Source: Runella slithyformis DSM 19594
Lineage (GTDB): Bacteria > Bacteroidota > Bacteroidia > Cytophagales > Spirosomataceae
Reading direction: 5' to 3'
NCBI RefSeq assembly: GCF_000218895.1
Contig: NC_015704.1
Coordinates: 1-64,000, forward strand
Length of the DNA: 64,000 nucleotides
Both the position numbers and the translations under genes were made by a program. Positions 52,287-59,874 of this stretch are shown one piece after another; within the stretch, counting starts at the first letter, position 1; the number at the start of each line of letters is the position of its first letter. Below the pieces are notes generated by a model. The model saw nothing but the letters and a program-made list of their open reading frames with translations, ran no database searches and was not told the origin of the DNA.

Positions 52287-52739
52287 CTATTGTTTGAGTT
52301 TCCTGAATGATGAGTGGGTCAATTCAATTCTCCATCCATCAGAAGTTTTTATGAGGATTGAAGTGGCTACGCCCTGACTTTTTATCACGCTACCGTCTTT
52401 TGCCAAAACAATTGTATAGAGGTAGGTTTCAGTAGCGAATGCTCTGAGGTTACACACTGTTACATCCACCTTATAGTCGCTGAAAGAAAAGGTTTTAAAT
52501 ATCTGCAATTCGGGTCCTAAATGATGGGTTAGATAATTTTGAATTGATCCTTCATCTTTTGCCTGTTCAAACACCCTTGCATTTTTTATAAAAAGCTTCG
52601 GGATACCGGTTGTATCTAAACTTTCCAAAGACTTTTTGTAGGAATTCAATACCGATTTTACTGCCTCAACTTCGGTAATTTGGGCATTTGAGGTCATACA
52701 AGCTAACGAAACAGCAAGAGAGAGTAGTATTTTTTTCAT
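52287..52739 (-). CDS. Secreted SnoaL/NTF2-like protein
   Basis: A 150-aa protein from the ATG at 52739; an upstream extension is not supported. It has a signal peptide (cleavage near SNAQI), then an NTF2-like fold with EVEAVKSVLNSYKKSLESLD at the start and a C-terminal strand GDGWRIE-type ending (SDGWRIELTHSSFRKL). Related to DUF4440 or nuclear-transport-factor-2-like proteins. Its role in the metal cluster is unclear. Confidence 0.72.
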   Translation of the reverse strand: MKKILLSLAVSLACMTSNAQITEVEAVKSVLNSYKKSLESLDTTGIPKLFIKNARVFEQAKDEGSIQNYLTHHLGPELQIFKTFSFSDYKVDVTVCNLRAFATETYLYTIVLAKDGSVIKSQGVATSILIKTSDGWRIELTHSSFRKLKQ

Positions 52740-52773
52740 GTTGAAAGGGGGATGAACGATTAATATTTCAATA

Positions 52774-52806
52774 GCAGAAGCCACTTCTGGTACGGGTGGC
52801 TTCTGC
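52774..52806 (-). terminator. Hairpin after the DUF3347 gene
   Basis: Perfect 11-bp stem GCAGAAGCCAC/GTGGCTTCTGC with an 11-base loop, 20 bases beyond the stop at 52827; the downstream sequence is AT-rich rather than a pure T-tract. Confidence 0.7.
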
Positions 52807-52826
52807 TGTATTTAAGGCACGTTTCA

Positions 52827-53300
52827 TTAAAGCGTTTCTTTAACTTTGCCGCATTTGAGCATCGCATCGCCAAAGTACGGATTGGCGATTTCTTTTTTCT
52901 CACTCAACCAATAGCCGCCTTTGTTGTCGTTTGCCATGGGGCAAAAATCATAGTAAACAGGACTGTCAGATTTGGTAGTTTTGGCAGCAGCATAGACAGC
53001 CGCTGTGAGGGGGCCTAATAGTCCCCGTTGGGTATCAATGCTTGACGCTTTGGCAATGGCATCAGCAGATTTTTGTGCATCAGCCCCTACTATCTTTCCC
53101 GCTTTCTTCAAAGCAGCCGATAGTACTTTGGCTTCGGAAGCAGCGGCTTTGGCATCAGAGGCTACCAGAGCATTCTTGACTTTAAAATAAGCCGTCAGTA
53201 CGGGAGTAACACCCATTGCTGCCATATTGTGTCCTTCATGTTGAGCAAAAGTTACGCCTGAAATCAAAAGAGCGAATGCGAAAACGATTGTTTTTTTCAT
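52827..53300 (-). CDS. DUF3347 periplasmic copper-binding protein
   Basis: A 157-aa protein from the ATG at 53300; codons further upstream are not part of it. Signal peptide (cleavage near FAQHE), an HEGHNMAAM metal-binding start, a helical middle and the conserved end YYDFCPMANDNKGGYWLS...KCGKV. The CPM and following Cys may bind Cu(I). DUF3347 proteins resemble the C-terminal domain of CusB-type adaptors and occur in copper clusters. A second member lies at 57394-57960. Confidence 0.85.
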   Translation of the reverse strand: MKKTIVFAFALLISGVTFAQHEGHNMAAMGVTPVLTAYFKVKNALVASDAKAAASEAKVLSAALKKAGKIVGADAQKSADAIAKASSIDTQRGLLGPLTAAVYAAAKTTKSDSPVYYDFCPMANDNKGGYWLSEKKEIANPYFGDAMLKCGKVKETL

Positions 53301-53349
53301 TGTTTTGAATTGTTTGATTGTAAAAAATAATTGATTGAAAGTGAAAGAG

Positions 53350-54600
53350 TTAACATACAGTTTTTGCGATTTTTTCCATAATGTGGTGACTATCACCAAA
53401 CCGACAAAGAGCATCGCAGTTTTTTCTAAGTTCAGAGAACAAAATGTATTTGATAGGAACATTGTTACTTTTGACAGAGGGGCGAGCCAGTTGTAGGCAA
53501 ACGTCTTTTTCTCGATTATCTGGTACGACTAAGTAAAACGTTTCGTCGCCATCAGCTATGCTATACGACAAATCGCTCAGGCGTAAAATACCGGAATAGA
53601 TAGAAGTACTTTTTTCTACCTCGAAAGCGGCCAGTACATTGTCTGTGCCTTTTTCGAACCAAAGCACATCAATCAATCGAATGGTGTTGCGGGTTTCAGT
53701 ATCACACTTAATAGATGGGAAATCCGCTTGGCATAAGAATGAAAACTTGTGTCCGTCATAGCTTCTTGACTGGTCGTTTGTGGCGGGAAAAGCGTCGTAA
53801 CCCAATGCCTGACCGATTTTCAATAGATGATACTGCATTTCGGTATGTAGGTTATCGTCCTGACGTTCTGTTTGTACTTCTCGGTGGCGTTTTTCAATGA
53901 GTTTTTCCAGCTTCTGCCGTTCTTCGGCAGAGAGGTATTCGTCATTGCCTAATATCATTTTTTGTGTACCAATCTCAAAAAGCAATCCAGCCAAAGCTCC
54001 TAAGTCAGACGAAAGTTCATTGCGGTGTTCTTGGTTAGTTTTGAGCATCACTTCTCGCATTTTCAGGAACTCCGACCACGAACCCAATTTTTTCTTGTCT
54101 TTAAACAAGTAATTGAAGCCGTTCAAAATAGCCGTATTGAACGGTGGAATCAGCGTGGGATGAAGGAAGTACAGGATATTGGCCACAGAAGGCCCCAAAC
54201 CTTTGATTTTGAACTCATCCAAGCGAATGATTTCTCGAAGCAACTGTTCTTCTTTGGTGGCGCTGAGGCAGTTTTCCAGAAACTGCCCAAAGGCTTTTTT
54301 GTGGTCTTGGTTTTCGTAAATGTCTGGTATTCTGAGCTTGGGCTTCCAATAAAACGGGTGTGAAGCCCCCACAAAAACCTGTTTTTGTTCGGTAATACAA
54401 TTTAGTACAAATTCGAGCGATGACCCTCTAAAATCATTGGGAAACTTGCCTTGCTTGATGTCGGCCACGATTTGCTGTACCCCCCGCCGAATGGAACGAA
54501 AGGCTTTCAGGCGCTCTTCGTTGTTGATAAACCAAGTGTTATACACCGATTCTTGGTCGGACTTGTATTGGCTGATGATATGGCTCAGGTTGGTGTTCAT
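53350..54600 (-). CDS. Restriction-endonuclease-like protein in the mer operon
   Basis: A 416-aa protein starting at the ATG at 54600, which overlaps the upstream stop by one base (TGATG). The N-terminal half has a helix-hairpin-helix-like segment ([19 protein letters not shown], about 130-148) and DNA-binding-type helices. The C-terminal half has a PD-(D/E)xK-like core: [22 protein letters not shown] (D...ExEK), then YLVVPDN. I read it as a type II-like nuclease without an adjacent cognate methylase; the class I methyltransferase in the same operon looks like a small-molecule enzyme. Possibly an orphan or modification-dependent nuclease. Confidence 0.72.
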   Translation of the reverse strand: MNTNLSHIISQYKSDQESVYNTWFINNEERLKAFRSIRRGVQQIVADIKQGKFPNDFRGSSLEFVLNCITEQKQVFVGASHPFYWKPKLRIPDIYENQDHKKAFGQFLENCLSATKEEQLLREIIRLDEFKIKGLGPSVANILYFLHPTLIPPFNTAILNGFNYLFKDKKKLGSWSEFLKMREVMLKTNQEHRNELSSDLGALAGLLFEIGTQKMILGNDEYLSAEERQKLEKLIEKRHREVQTERQDDNLHTEMQYHLLKIGQALGYDAFPATNDQSRSYDGHKFSFLCQADFPSIKCDTETRNTIRLIDVLWFEKGTDNVLAAFEVEKSTSIYSGILRLSDLSYSIADGDETFYLVVPDNREKDVCLQLARPSVKSNNVPIKYILFSELRKNCDALCRFGDSHHIMEKIAKTVC

Positions 54601-54809
54601 CAACAACAAGTTTTGTTTTGTTGAATAGGCGGACAGGGCATATCTCCATAACTGCAATACACGCAGCAATCACCATTCAGAGGCTTCAAAACGGTTTTGC
54701 ATTGCTCACACTCGTAAAAGAATTGGCAAGCATCTGTGGGCATGATTTCTGTTTTTTGATGACCACAGTTTGGGCAAGTAATTTTAGATTGCAAAATGAT
54801 AGCTGTCAT
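54600..54809 (-). CDS. GDCCxC-domain metal-associated protein
   Basis: A 69-aa Cys-rich protein with CPNCGH (zinc-ribbon-like half), a second CEQCK pair, and the signature [16 protein letters not shown], ending in CC. The GDCCxC family accompanies mercury-resistance genes. Likely a small cytosolic mercury/zinc-binding protein. ATGA overlap with merTP and TGATG overlap with the nuclease show a tightly coupled operon. Confidence 0.85.
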   Translation of the reverse strand: MTAIILQSKITCPNCGHQKTEIMPTDACQFFYECEQCKTVLKPLNGDCCVYCSYGDMPCPPIQQNKTCC

Positions 54810-55411
54810 TTTATTATAATTTTATGTTTGACTACTTTGTAACCTGTTGCTTGGATATTTTGTGTGATTTGGCTGACAGTTACTTGTTTAGCGTCGAACT
54901 GTATCTTTGCACTACCATTTATATAAGACACTTCTGAAACAACTACACCTTTAAGTTTTTGAAGTTCCGCTTTGATGTGTTGCTCGCATCCTGCACACGT
55001 CATTCCTGAAATGGTAAACTCAACTTTTTTCAACTTATTCTTTTCGCTTACAAACGCCTGATTTTTATTGCTTTGAAAAAGAAGATGCGAATAGCTGGGA
55101 AATGCCAAAAGCAAAAAAGATAGCACAGTTATTATACCCAAAAATGATTTAGAATCCCAAAAAGGTTTTTTTCTATCGTGTTCACAATCGCAAGAAGCTC
55201 TTTTTTTTGGGGTGAGTTTTTGATACCAAGCAAAGCCGAGAATCAATAAGGTCGCACCTATAAAAAAGGGTCTTGCCGGTTCAACCCAAGAAAAAGTTGA
55301 AACTATTCCACTTGTACCTGCAAAAATTGCCAGTATTGGCATGATGCAACAAAGAGAAGATGACAAAGCCGTAAGCAGGCTTAAATTTGAGAGAGAAAGT
55401 AGTGTTTTCAT
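54806..55411 (-). CDS. merTP: MerTP: mercury transporter MerT fused to MerP
   Basis: A 201-aa protein. MerT part: TM1 with the CC pair SSSLCCIMPILAIF (about 18-31), TM2 (about 48-62), then a loop and TM3 (about 90-112). MerP part: an HMA domain with GMTCAGCEQHIKAEL (about 136-150) and a C-terminal strand. Hg(II) is bound outside and passed through the membrane. No merA (reductase) or merR is in this window, so detoxification would need a gene elsewhere or the neighbouring methyltransferase. ATGA overlap with the methyltransferase. Confidence 0.92.
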   Translation of the reverse strand: MKTLLSLSNLSLLTALSSSLCCIMPILAIFAGTSGIVSTFSWVEPARPFFIGATLLILGFAWYQKLTPKKRASCDCEHDRKKPFWDSKSFLGIITVLSFLLLAFPSYSHLLFQSNKNQAFVSEKNKLKKVEFTISGMTCAGCEQHIKAELQKLKGVVVSEVSYINGSAKIQFDAKQVTVSQITQNIQATGYKVVKHKIIIK

Positions 55412-56055
55412 TTTTTAGCTCTAAATAATTCTAACGTTCCAAATACAGTTCGGTATTTTTTTAACACTTTGACACTTAAAAAACCAGCTTCGAGTAGGTA
55501 AGAAGGCATCAAACCCGCTACGTTGTCACGGGTGGTTTTGAAACCATCTAACAATTGTACGCCGTAAAATAGCCCCCGCATCAAACTGTTTTCGGCTTTA
55601 CCCCAATCTGCTATATACAGCTCTCCATCGAATTTCAATACCCGTTTGATGTCTTGTAAAGCTTTTGCTTTCTGAATGGGGGTGAGGTGATGAAACACCA
55701 AACTCGAAATCACTCGGTCAAATGTCTCATCGGGATAAGGTAGTTTCATGCCGTCGTATTGATCAAGACGAATAGGGTGTGGGAAACCTCGTAATTTATG
55801 CTGGGCAATTGCCAGCACCTCTGCATCTACATCCACACCCGTAACAAATGCCGAAGGGTGTTTCGATTTAGTCATCATCGAAAGCGTAGCCGTTCCACAG
55901 CCAAAGTCAAGGACGTGGTATTCGGTTTCGATACCCGCTTCTTTGATGAGGTCTTGTTTGAATTGCTTTTCGGGCATTGTCCATTGAATCAACGGGTCAT
56001 ATACTTTTGTCAACCAGTTGAATCGTAGGGCAGGGATGTAGGTGGTGTTGCTCAT
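55408..56055 (-). CDS. Class I SAM-dependent methyltransferase (UbiE-like)
   Basis: A 215-aa protein with motif I VLDFGCGTATLSMM (about 48-61), an acidic residue at the end of strand 2 (VTGVDVDAEV), and motif post-II LPYPDETFDRVISSLVFHHL. Typical small-molecule methyltransferase. First gene of the methyltransferase-merTP-GDCCxC-nuclease operon. Whether it acts on a metal or metalloid compound is not readable from sequence. Confidence 0.88.
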   Translation of the reverse strand: MSNTTYIPALRFNWLTKVYDPLIQWTMPEKQFKQDLIKEAGIETEYHVLDFGCGTATLSMMTKSKHPSAFVTGVDVDAEVLAIAQHKLRGFPHPIRLDQYDGMKLPYPDETFDRVISSLVFHHLTPIQKAKALQDIKRVLKFDGELYIADWGKAENSLMRGLFYGVQLLDGFKTTRDNVAGLMPSYLLEAGFLSVKVLKKYRTVFGTLELFRAKK

Positions 56056-56069
56056 AGATACGCTCGTTT

Positions 56070-56942
56070 TTAGTGCTTATGCTCCATTGCTCCACTGTGC
56101 ATTTTGTTCATGTCAGCAATAAACGCCTCTGCGATTTTGGCAGCAGCTTCGTTTTTATCAGCCCGAGCCATTTCTGCCGATTTTTTTGCTGATTCTATCG
56201 CCTCGCTGTGTTTGCCCGCTTTCATTTGGATTCGGGCTTGGGTCAATAAAAAATTAGCTTTGGCTTCTTGTGCCGTGGTTTGCTGAATCCATGCCAATGC
56301 TTGGTTTATGTCTTTGTCGTTTTCGTAGTAATAGTTAGCTGCTTGAAACAAGAGCATAGGACGAGTACCTTTTTCATCTACAATTTTCTTCTTGATATCG
56401 GCCATAATTTTCTCATCAGTAGTCGTCTGAATCGGGATTTTCACCGAAGTATTTTCCCAAGTCAAATACAGATTGGCGTTGTTTTTAACGATGTCCTGAA
56501 CTTCAATGGTAAAGGCTTCATAAAAACGATTCGTTGTTTCGGGTTTAGCCTTGAATCGTACCAAGTCTTTTGCTTGGTCGTACCCACCTGTACCGTGCAT
56601 GGTCGTATCACGATTCAGCACAATCGTCCATTCATCCGCAGCGGGGATTGAGAAAAGCGAATAGTTTCCTGCGGGTACTTTTTGGCCACCAATGGTAAGG
56701 TCTTCACTAAATTTAATGGTTGAACAATCGCCTGCACCTGTTCGCCAGAGTTCGCCGTTATAGGGGACTAAACCGCCCATGATTTTGCGTCCACGAGCCA
56801 AAGGGCGTTCGTATTTAACTGTAATTCGAGCAAACCCCACTTGTTGAGTAAAGTGGGCTTCGGGGCTGGCTGGGGGAAAGTTTAATTGGGCATGCGCCGA
56901 AAGGCTTGCCGTTAAAAGTGCGAGAATAAGTGGTTTTTTCAT
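56070..56942 (-). CDS. DUF2911 periplasmic protein
   Basis: A 290-aa protein with a signal peptide (cleavage near AHAQL). The DUF2911 domain spans about 25-175 (ITVKYERPLARGRKIMGGL, LWRTGAGDCSTIKFSEDL, VPAGNYSLFSIP), followed by TPR-like helices (about 190-280) and a His-containing end (HSGAMEHKH). The family is abundant in Bacteroidota with unknown biochemistry. It overlaps the previous gene's stop by 4 bases. Confidence 0.88.
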   Translation of the reverse strand: MKKPLILALLTASLSAHAQLNFPPASPEAHFTQQVGFARITVKYERPLARGRKIMGGLVPYNGELWRTGAGDCSTIKFSEDLTIGGQKVPAGNYSLFSIPAADEWTIVLNRDTTMHGTGGYDQAKDLVRFKAKPETTNRFYEAFTIEVQDIVKNNANLYLTWENTSVKIPIQTTTDEKIMADIKKKIVDEKGTRPMLLFQAANYYYENDKDINQALAWIQQTTAQEAKANFLLTQARIQMKAGKHSEAIESAKKSAEMARADKNEAAAKIAEAFIADMNKMHSGAMEHKH

Positions 56943-57385
56943 TGGGTCAAGTTGTTTATATAAGTGATGATTAGATTTTTTTCTTCTGAGGTAAGTAGGG
57001 CTTTTTTATGAACCATACTATAAGATGGTAGAGGCATTTTGTTTTGCTCTATTTGGTTCTTCATTGACTTCAACTTACTGACTTGTTTTCTTTCAGAGTA
57101 AGTCCCAAACTCACTGAAATTCAATTTCTTTTTGCCCTCTTTGATGTGCTTATTCAGTAGCCAACCCAGCGGTTGGATGGATGAATACCACGGATATTCG
57201 GTATTGTTGCTGTGGCAATCGTAGCAAGCTCTTCTAAGAATATTACCTATTTGAGTTGGCACTTTGTGGGTTTTAATAAAATCGGTAGCCATGACACGAT
57301 TATCATTATTGGAGTCAGGTCGTATGAACTGTATTCCTACCAAAATGATAAATAGCCCTGCTACTATTTTCTTAGAAGTCTTCAC
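56939..57385 (-). CDS. Heme-binding domain protein (c-type cytochrome-like)
   Basis: A protein of about 148 aa from a GTG at 57385 (VKTSKKIVAGLFIILVGIQF), with an N-terminal membrane anchor. It carries a single CxxCH motif in RACYDCHSNNTEYPWYSSI, followed by a distal Met-containing segment (KNQIEQNKMPLPSYSMVH). This matches the small 'heme-binding domain' proteins of Bacteroidota. A role as electron carrier to a metal reductase is plausible but inferred. Confidence 0.82.
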   Translation of the reverse strand: MKTSKKIVAGLFIILVGIQFIRPDSNNDNRVMATDFIKTHKVPTQIGNILRRACYDCHSNNTEYPWYSSIQPLGWLLNKHIKEGKKKLNFSEFGTYSERKQVSKLKSMKNQIEQNKMPLPSYSMVHKKALLTSEEKNLIITYINNLTQ

Positions 57386-57393
57386 GTGTGTGG

Positions 57394-57960
57394 CTACTTT
57401 ATTTCTTCTTGTACTTTCCCACAAGACGACATCTCTTTACCCATGTAAGGATTTTTGATTTCTTTGGTTTCGCTTAACCAAAATGCCCCATTTTTGTTAT
57501 TGTACATGGGGCAATAGTCCTTATAGAGTGGCTTTTCGCTTCCGAAGGCCTTTACCAAATCGTATATATCCCCACTCAACATCTCAAAATGTTCTCGTTG
57601 GTGGTCTATATCTTTGGCATTTTCGGCAATGTGTTCGACGTTCTCTCTGGCATCTTCTTTTACGGCATCATATACTTTTTTTTGATTAGCCGTAAATCCC
57701 GATTCATCTAAACCGCTCATCGTGGCCATCATTGCATTTGCGGCTGATTCAGCATCAATCGCATTGTCGTTTGCCAGCGCATTTTTTAAATCTAAATAGC
57801 CGGCAACGAATTTTTTTACAGATGCTTTTTCGTATGTTGTGGTTTCGGGTGTGGTCGCTGCAATAGTTTCATTAGCAACTTCTTTTTGTTCTTTCGTTTG
57901 GTTGTTGCAAGAGGATAATAAAATCACACTGATTAAGGAAATTGCGATTAGGTTTTTCAT
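57394..57960 (-). CDS. DUF3347 lipoprotein, second copy
   Basis: A 188-aa lipoprotein (lipobox ILLSSCNN, Cys18). After a Thr/Glu-rich linker it has a helical domain and the same end as the gene at 52827: YKDYCPMYNNKNGAFWLS...GKEMSSCGKVQ. The matching CPM and CGKV blocks indicate a shared copper-binding domain. It is separated from the upstream gene by a perfect hairpin. Confidence 0.87.
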   Translation of the reverse strand: MKNLIAISLISVILLSSCNNQTKEQKEVANETIAATTPETTTYEKASVKKFVAGYLDLKNALANDNAIDAESAANAMMATMSGLDESGFTANQKKVYDAVKEDARENVEHIAENAKDIDHQREHFEMLSGDIYDLVKAFGSEKPLYKDYCPMYNNKNGAFWLSETKEIKNPYMGKEMSSCGKVQEEIK

Positions 57961-57975
57961 TTTTGTAGGTTTTGT

Positions 57976-58009
57976 GCCATCCTAAAATGCAAGCGTATTT
58001 TAGGATGGC
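57976..58009 (-). terminator. Perfect 13-bp hairpin
   Basis: GCCATCCTAAAAT and ATTTTAGGATGGC with an 8-base loop, 27 bases beyond the stop of the gene at 58036. Probable terminator or processing site that isolates the two DUF genes; no T-tract follows. Confidence 0.65.
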
Positions 58010-58035
58010 GAGTTGATGTTGGTTGAATACAAAAA

Positions 58036-58503
58036 TTAGTGTTTCATGTGGCTGCCATCGGCTTTCTTCCCCATACCGTTTTGGAAGCAGTGGATAGCGC
58101 AGGCAACACCTTTTAAGCTATCGTGTACGTTTCCAATTACTTTTCCCTTGGCATCTACAATGTCACATGTTTCATCAGGGTTGTCTTTTATCGTGAATAG
58201 TAGCTGGCCTTGTGCGTTGTAGTATGTTTTGCCGTCTTTGCCCATTCTGCCCATTTTTTTGTTGGTCTTGGCATCTATCAAATTACCTTCACCATCCACG
58301 AAAGCAATTTTGTGGCCGTCATGGTCTTTGATGATTTGGTCTTTGGTTACCAGCCCTACACTTGTACCTTTGCTGTCCACCACCTTACCATCTTTGCCAA
58401 TGCTAAAAGGATGTTTGTAATCAGATTGGGCAAAGGCAAACGATGATACAATAGACAAGAGAGCGATAAAAGCCCCGATTCGGAATAATTGGTTTGTTTT
58501 CAT
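58036..58503 (-). CDS. Secreted protein with repeated DGKVVD-type hairpins
   Basis: A 155-aa protein with a signal peptide (cleavage near FAFAQ). The mature part is a series of short beta hairpins (SIGKDGKVVDSKGTSVG, HKIAFVDGEGNLIDAKTNK, MGKDGKTYYNAQGQLL, VDAKGKVIGNV). It ends with Cys residues, a CAIHCFQNGMG motif and HMKH. Unknown function; probably periplasmic metal binding or a surface protein in the copper operon. Confidence 0.72.
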   Translation of the reverse strand: MKTNQLFRIGAFIALLSIVSSFAFAQSDYKHPFSIGKDGKVVDSKGTSVGLVTKDQIIKDHDGHKIAFVDGEGNLIDAKTNKKMGRMGKDGKTYYNAQGQLLFTIKDNPDETCDIVDAKGKVIGNVHDSLKGVACAIHCFQNGMGKKADGSHMKH

Positions 58504-58544
58504 TTTGATTGGAATTGATTGTTAATTAAAATTTAAAAATTGGT

Positions 58545-58661
58545 TCACTTCTGGAAAGTTACGAATAGAGCCAGCCTGACTAAAATGATAATAATCATCC
58601 CCCTGAGATACTTTTTCCACTTTTGAGGGGGCTCATTTCCTGTTTGACAACATTCTTTCAT
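58545..58661 (-). CDS. Small CCQ-type single-TM protein (38 aa)
   Basis: A short gene starting with ATG at 58661, four bases after the CusB stop, in the same direction: MKECCQTGNEPPQKWKKYLR then a membrane segment (GMIIIILVRLALFVTF). The N-terminal CC pair could bind metal. Its place as the final member of the cus-like operon makes it plausible. Too short to identify by motif alone. Confidence 0.5.
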   Translation of the reverse strand: MKECCQTGNEPPQKWKKYLRGMIIIILVRLALFVTFQK

Positions 58662-58665
58662 GGCC

Positions 58666-59874
58666 TTACATGATATGCCCCTCCATGGGATTACTGCCTT
58701 TTTTAAAAATGTATTCGCTGTTGAGCAAATACGCTCCCGACACCACAACCTTTTCACCTGCTCGCAAACCTTCGGTGATTTCAGTATAGTCTTTGTTGGT
58801 CGTGCCGACGCTCACCATGCGGCTTTCAAAAGCACCGTCAGCGTTTTCTAACCAGACCGTAACGCCGTTGGTGTCCTGAATAAGAGCGTTAGTAGGTACA
58901 GCTATGGTGTTTTTTATTTTACCTTTCAGGGTGATGTAGGCTTGCATTCCTGTCTGATACTCCCGTTTGCCATTTGGAATGTCCACCCGAATTGTGACGA
59001 TTTTACTCGAAGGCATCAACTCAGGATTGACAAAATTAACCCGCCCCTTAATGATGCGGTCAGCATAGTACGGAATCTCTACAAGAGCTTCCTTTGTTTG
59101 ATTGAGAAATGGCAATTCTGTTACGTACAATTGTGCCTCTGCCCAAAGTGTACTGAGGTCAGAGAGTTTCAAGACTGTACTGCCTTCGCTCAGGTAGGAA
59201 CCTTCCTCTGCAAGAACTTCACTCACTACACCTGCGTATTGACTATTGACGGTCAGCTTGTTGTTGGGTTGTTCTGACTTCTCTAATTCAGCAATTTGGG
59301 CATCGGTCATTCCCCAGAGCATCAATTTATTCTTGGCAGCCTCGACCAACTGTTTAAAATTGATGTCTGTATCTTTCAGCACTTTTTGTTTCTGCGAAGC
59401 AATCAAGAAATCCCGCTGCGAAGCCGAGAGTTCTTCGCTGTATATCTCATAAATAGGCTGTCCCACTCGCACAAATTCGCCTACGTTGCGTACCAATAGC
59501 CTTTCAATGCGTCCAGGTATCCGAGCCGTAACGGTGGAGAGTTTGTCTTTGTTTTCGGTGAGCATGGCCGCCAGCGTAATTTCTTCACCGAGTGGCCGAA
59601 GGGCTACCGTTTCTACCTGTACGTTTGCCAGTTGTTTTTGCTGGTCGCTTAGTTTTAAGCCCTGATTTTTCATGTTGGGGTCAATGACAATTTTGGTCAA
59701 AGCCATCTTGCAAATCGGGCAGGTACCAGGCTTTTTTTCCATCACCTGTGGATCCATTGAGCAGGTATAAAACACATTGTCGGCTACTTTTTCAGTGCTT
59801 TTTGGCTTGCAAGATTCCCAAAGTACCGTTAGACCCATTAAACCTGCGGTATTGATAAATGCTCGTCTTTTCAT
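58666..59874 (-). CDS. cusB: CusB-type efflux adaptor with one heavy-metal-binding domain
   Basis: A 402-aa protein. Signal-like start (MKRRAFINTAGLMGLTVLWESC, Cys22 possible lipobox), then one HMBD (FYTCSMDPQVMEKKPGTCPICKMALTK, about 35-61; quoted here in parts: CSMDP, CPICKM). The adaptor core follows: GRIERLLVRNVGEFVRVGQ, a coiled coil, VVSEVLAEEGSYLSEGS, and a C-terminal barrel. ATGA overlap with the larger adaptor upstream. Two adaptors in one operon suggest distinct stages or a heteromeric complex. Confidence 0.93.
   Translation of the reverse strand: MKRRAFINTAGLMGLTVLWESCKPKSTEKVADNVFYTCSMDPQVMEKKPGTCPICKMALTKIVIDPNMKNQGLKLSDQQKQLANVQVETVALRPLGEEITLAAMLTENKDKLSTVTARIPGRIERLLVRNVGEFVRVGQPIYEIYSEELSASQRDFLIASQKQKVLKDTDINFKQLVEAAKNKLMLWGMTDAQIAELEKSEQPNNKLTVNSQYAGVVSEVLAEEGSYLSEGSTVLKLSDLSTLWAEAQLYVTELPFLNQTKEALVEIPYYADRIIKGRVNFVNPELMPSSKIVTIRVDIPNGKREYQTGMQAYITLKGKIKNTIAVPTNALIQDTNGVTVWLENADGAFESRMVSVGTTNKDYTEITEGLRAGEKVVVSGAYLLNSEYIFKKGSNPMEGHIM

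Noticed and set aside
53301-53462. N-terminal extension of the DUF3347 protein
   Set aside because: The downstream ATG at 53300 begins a normal signal peptide; the upstream stretch overlaps the nuclease gene and has no matching features.
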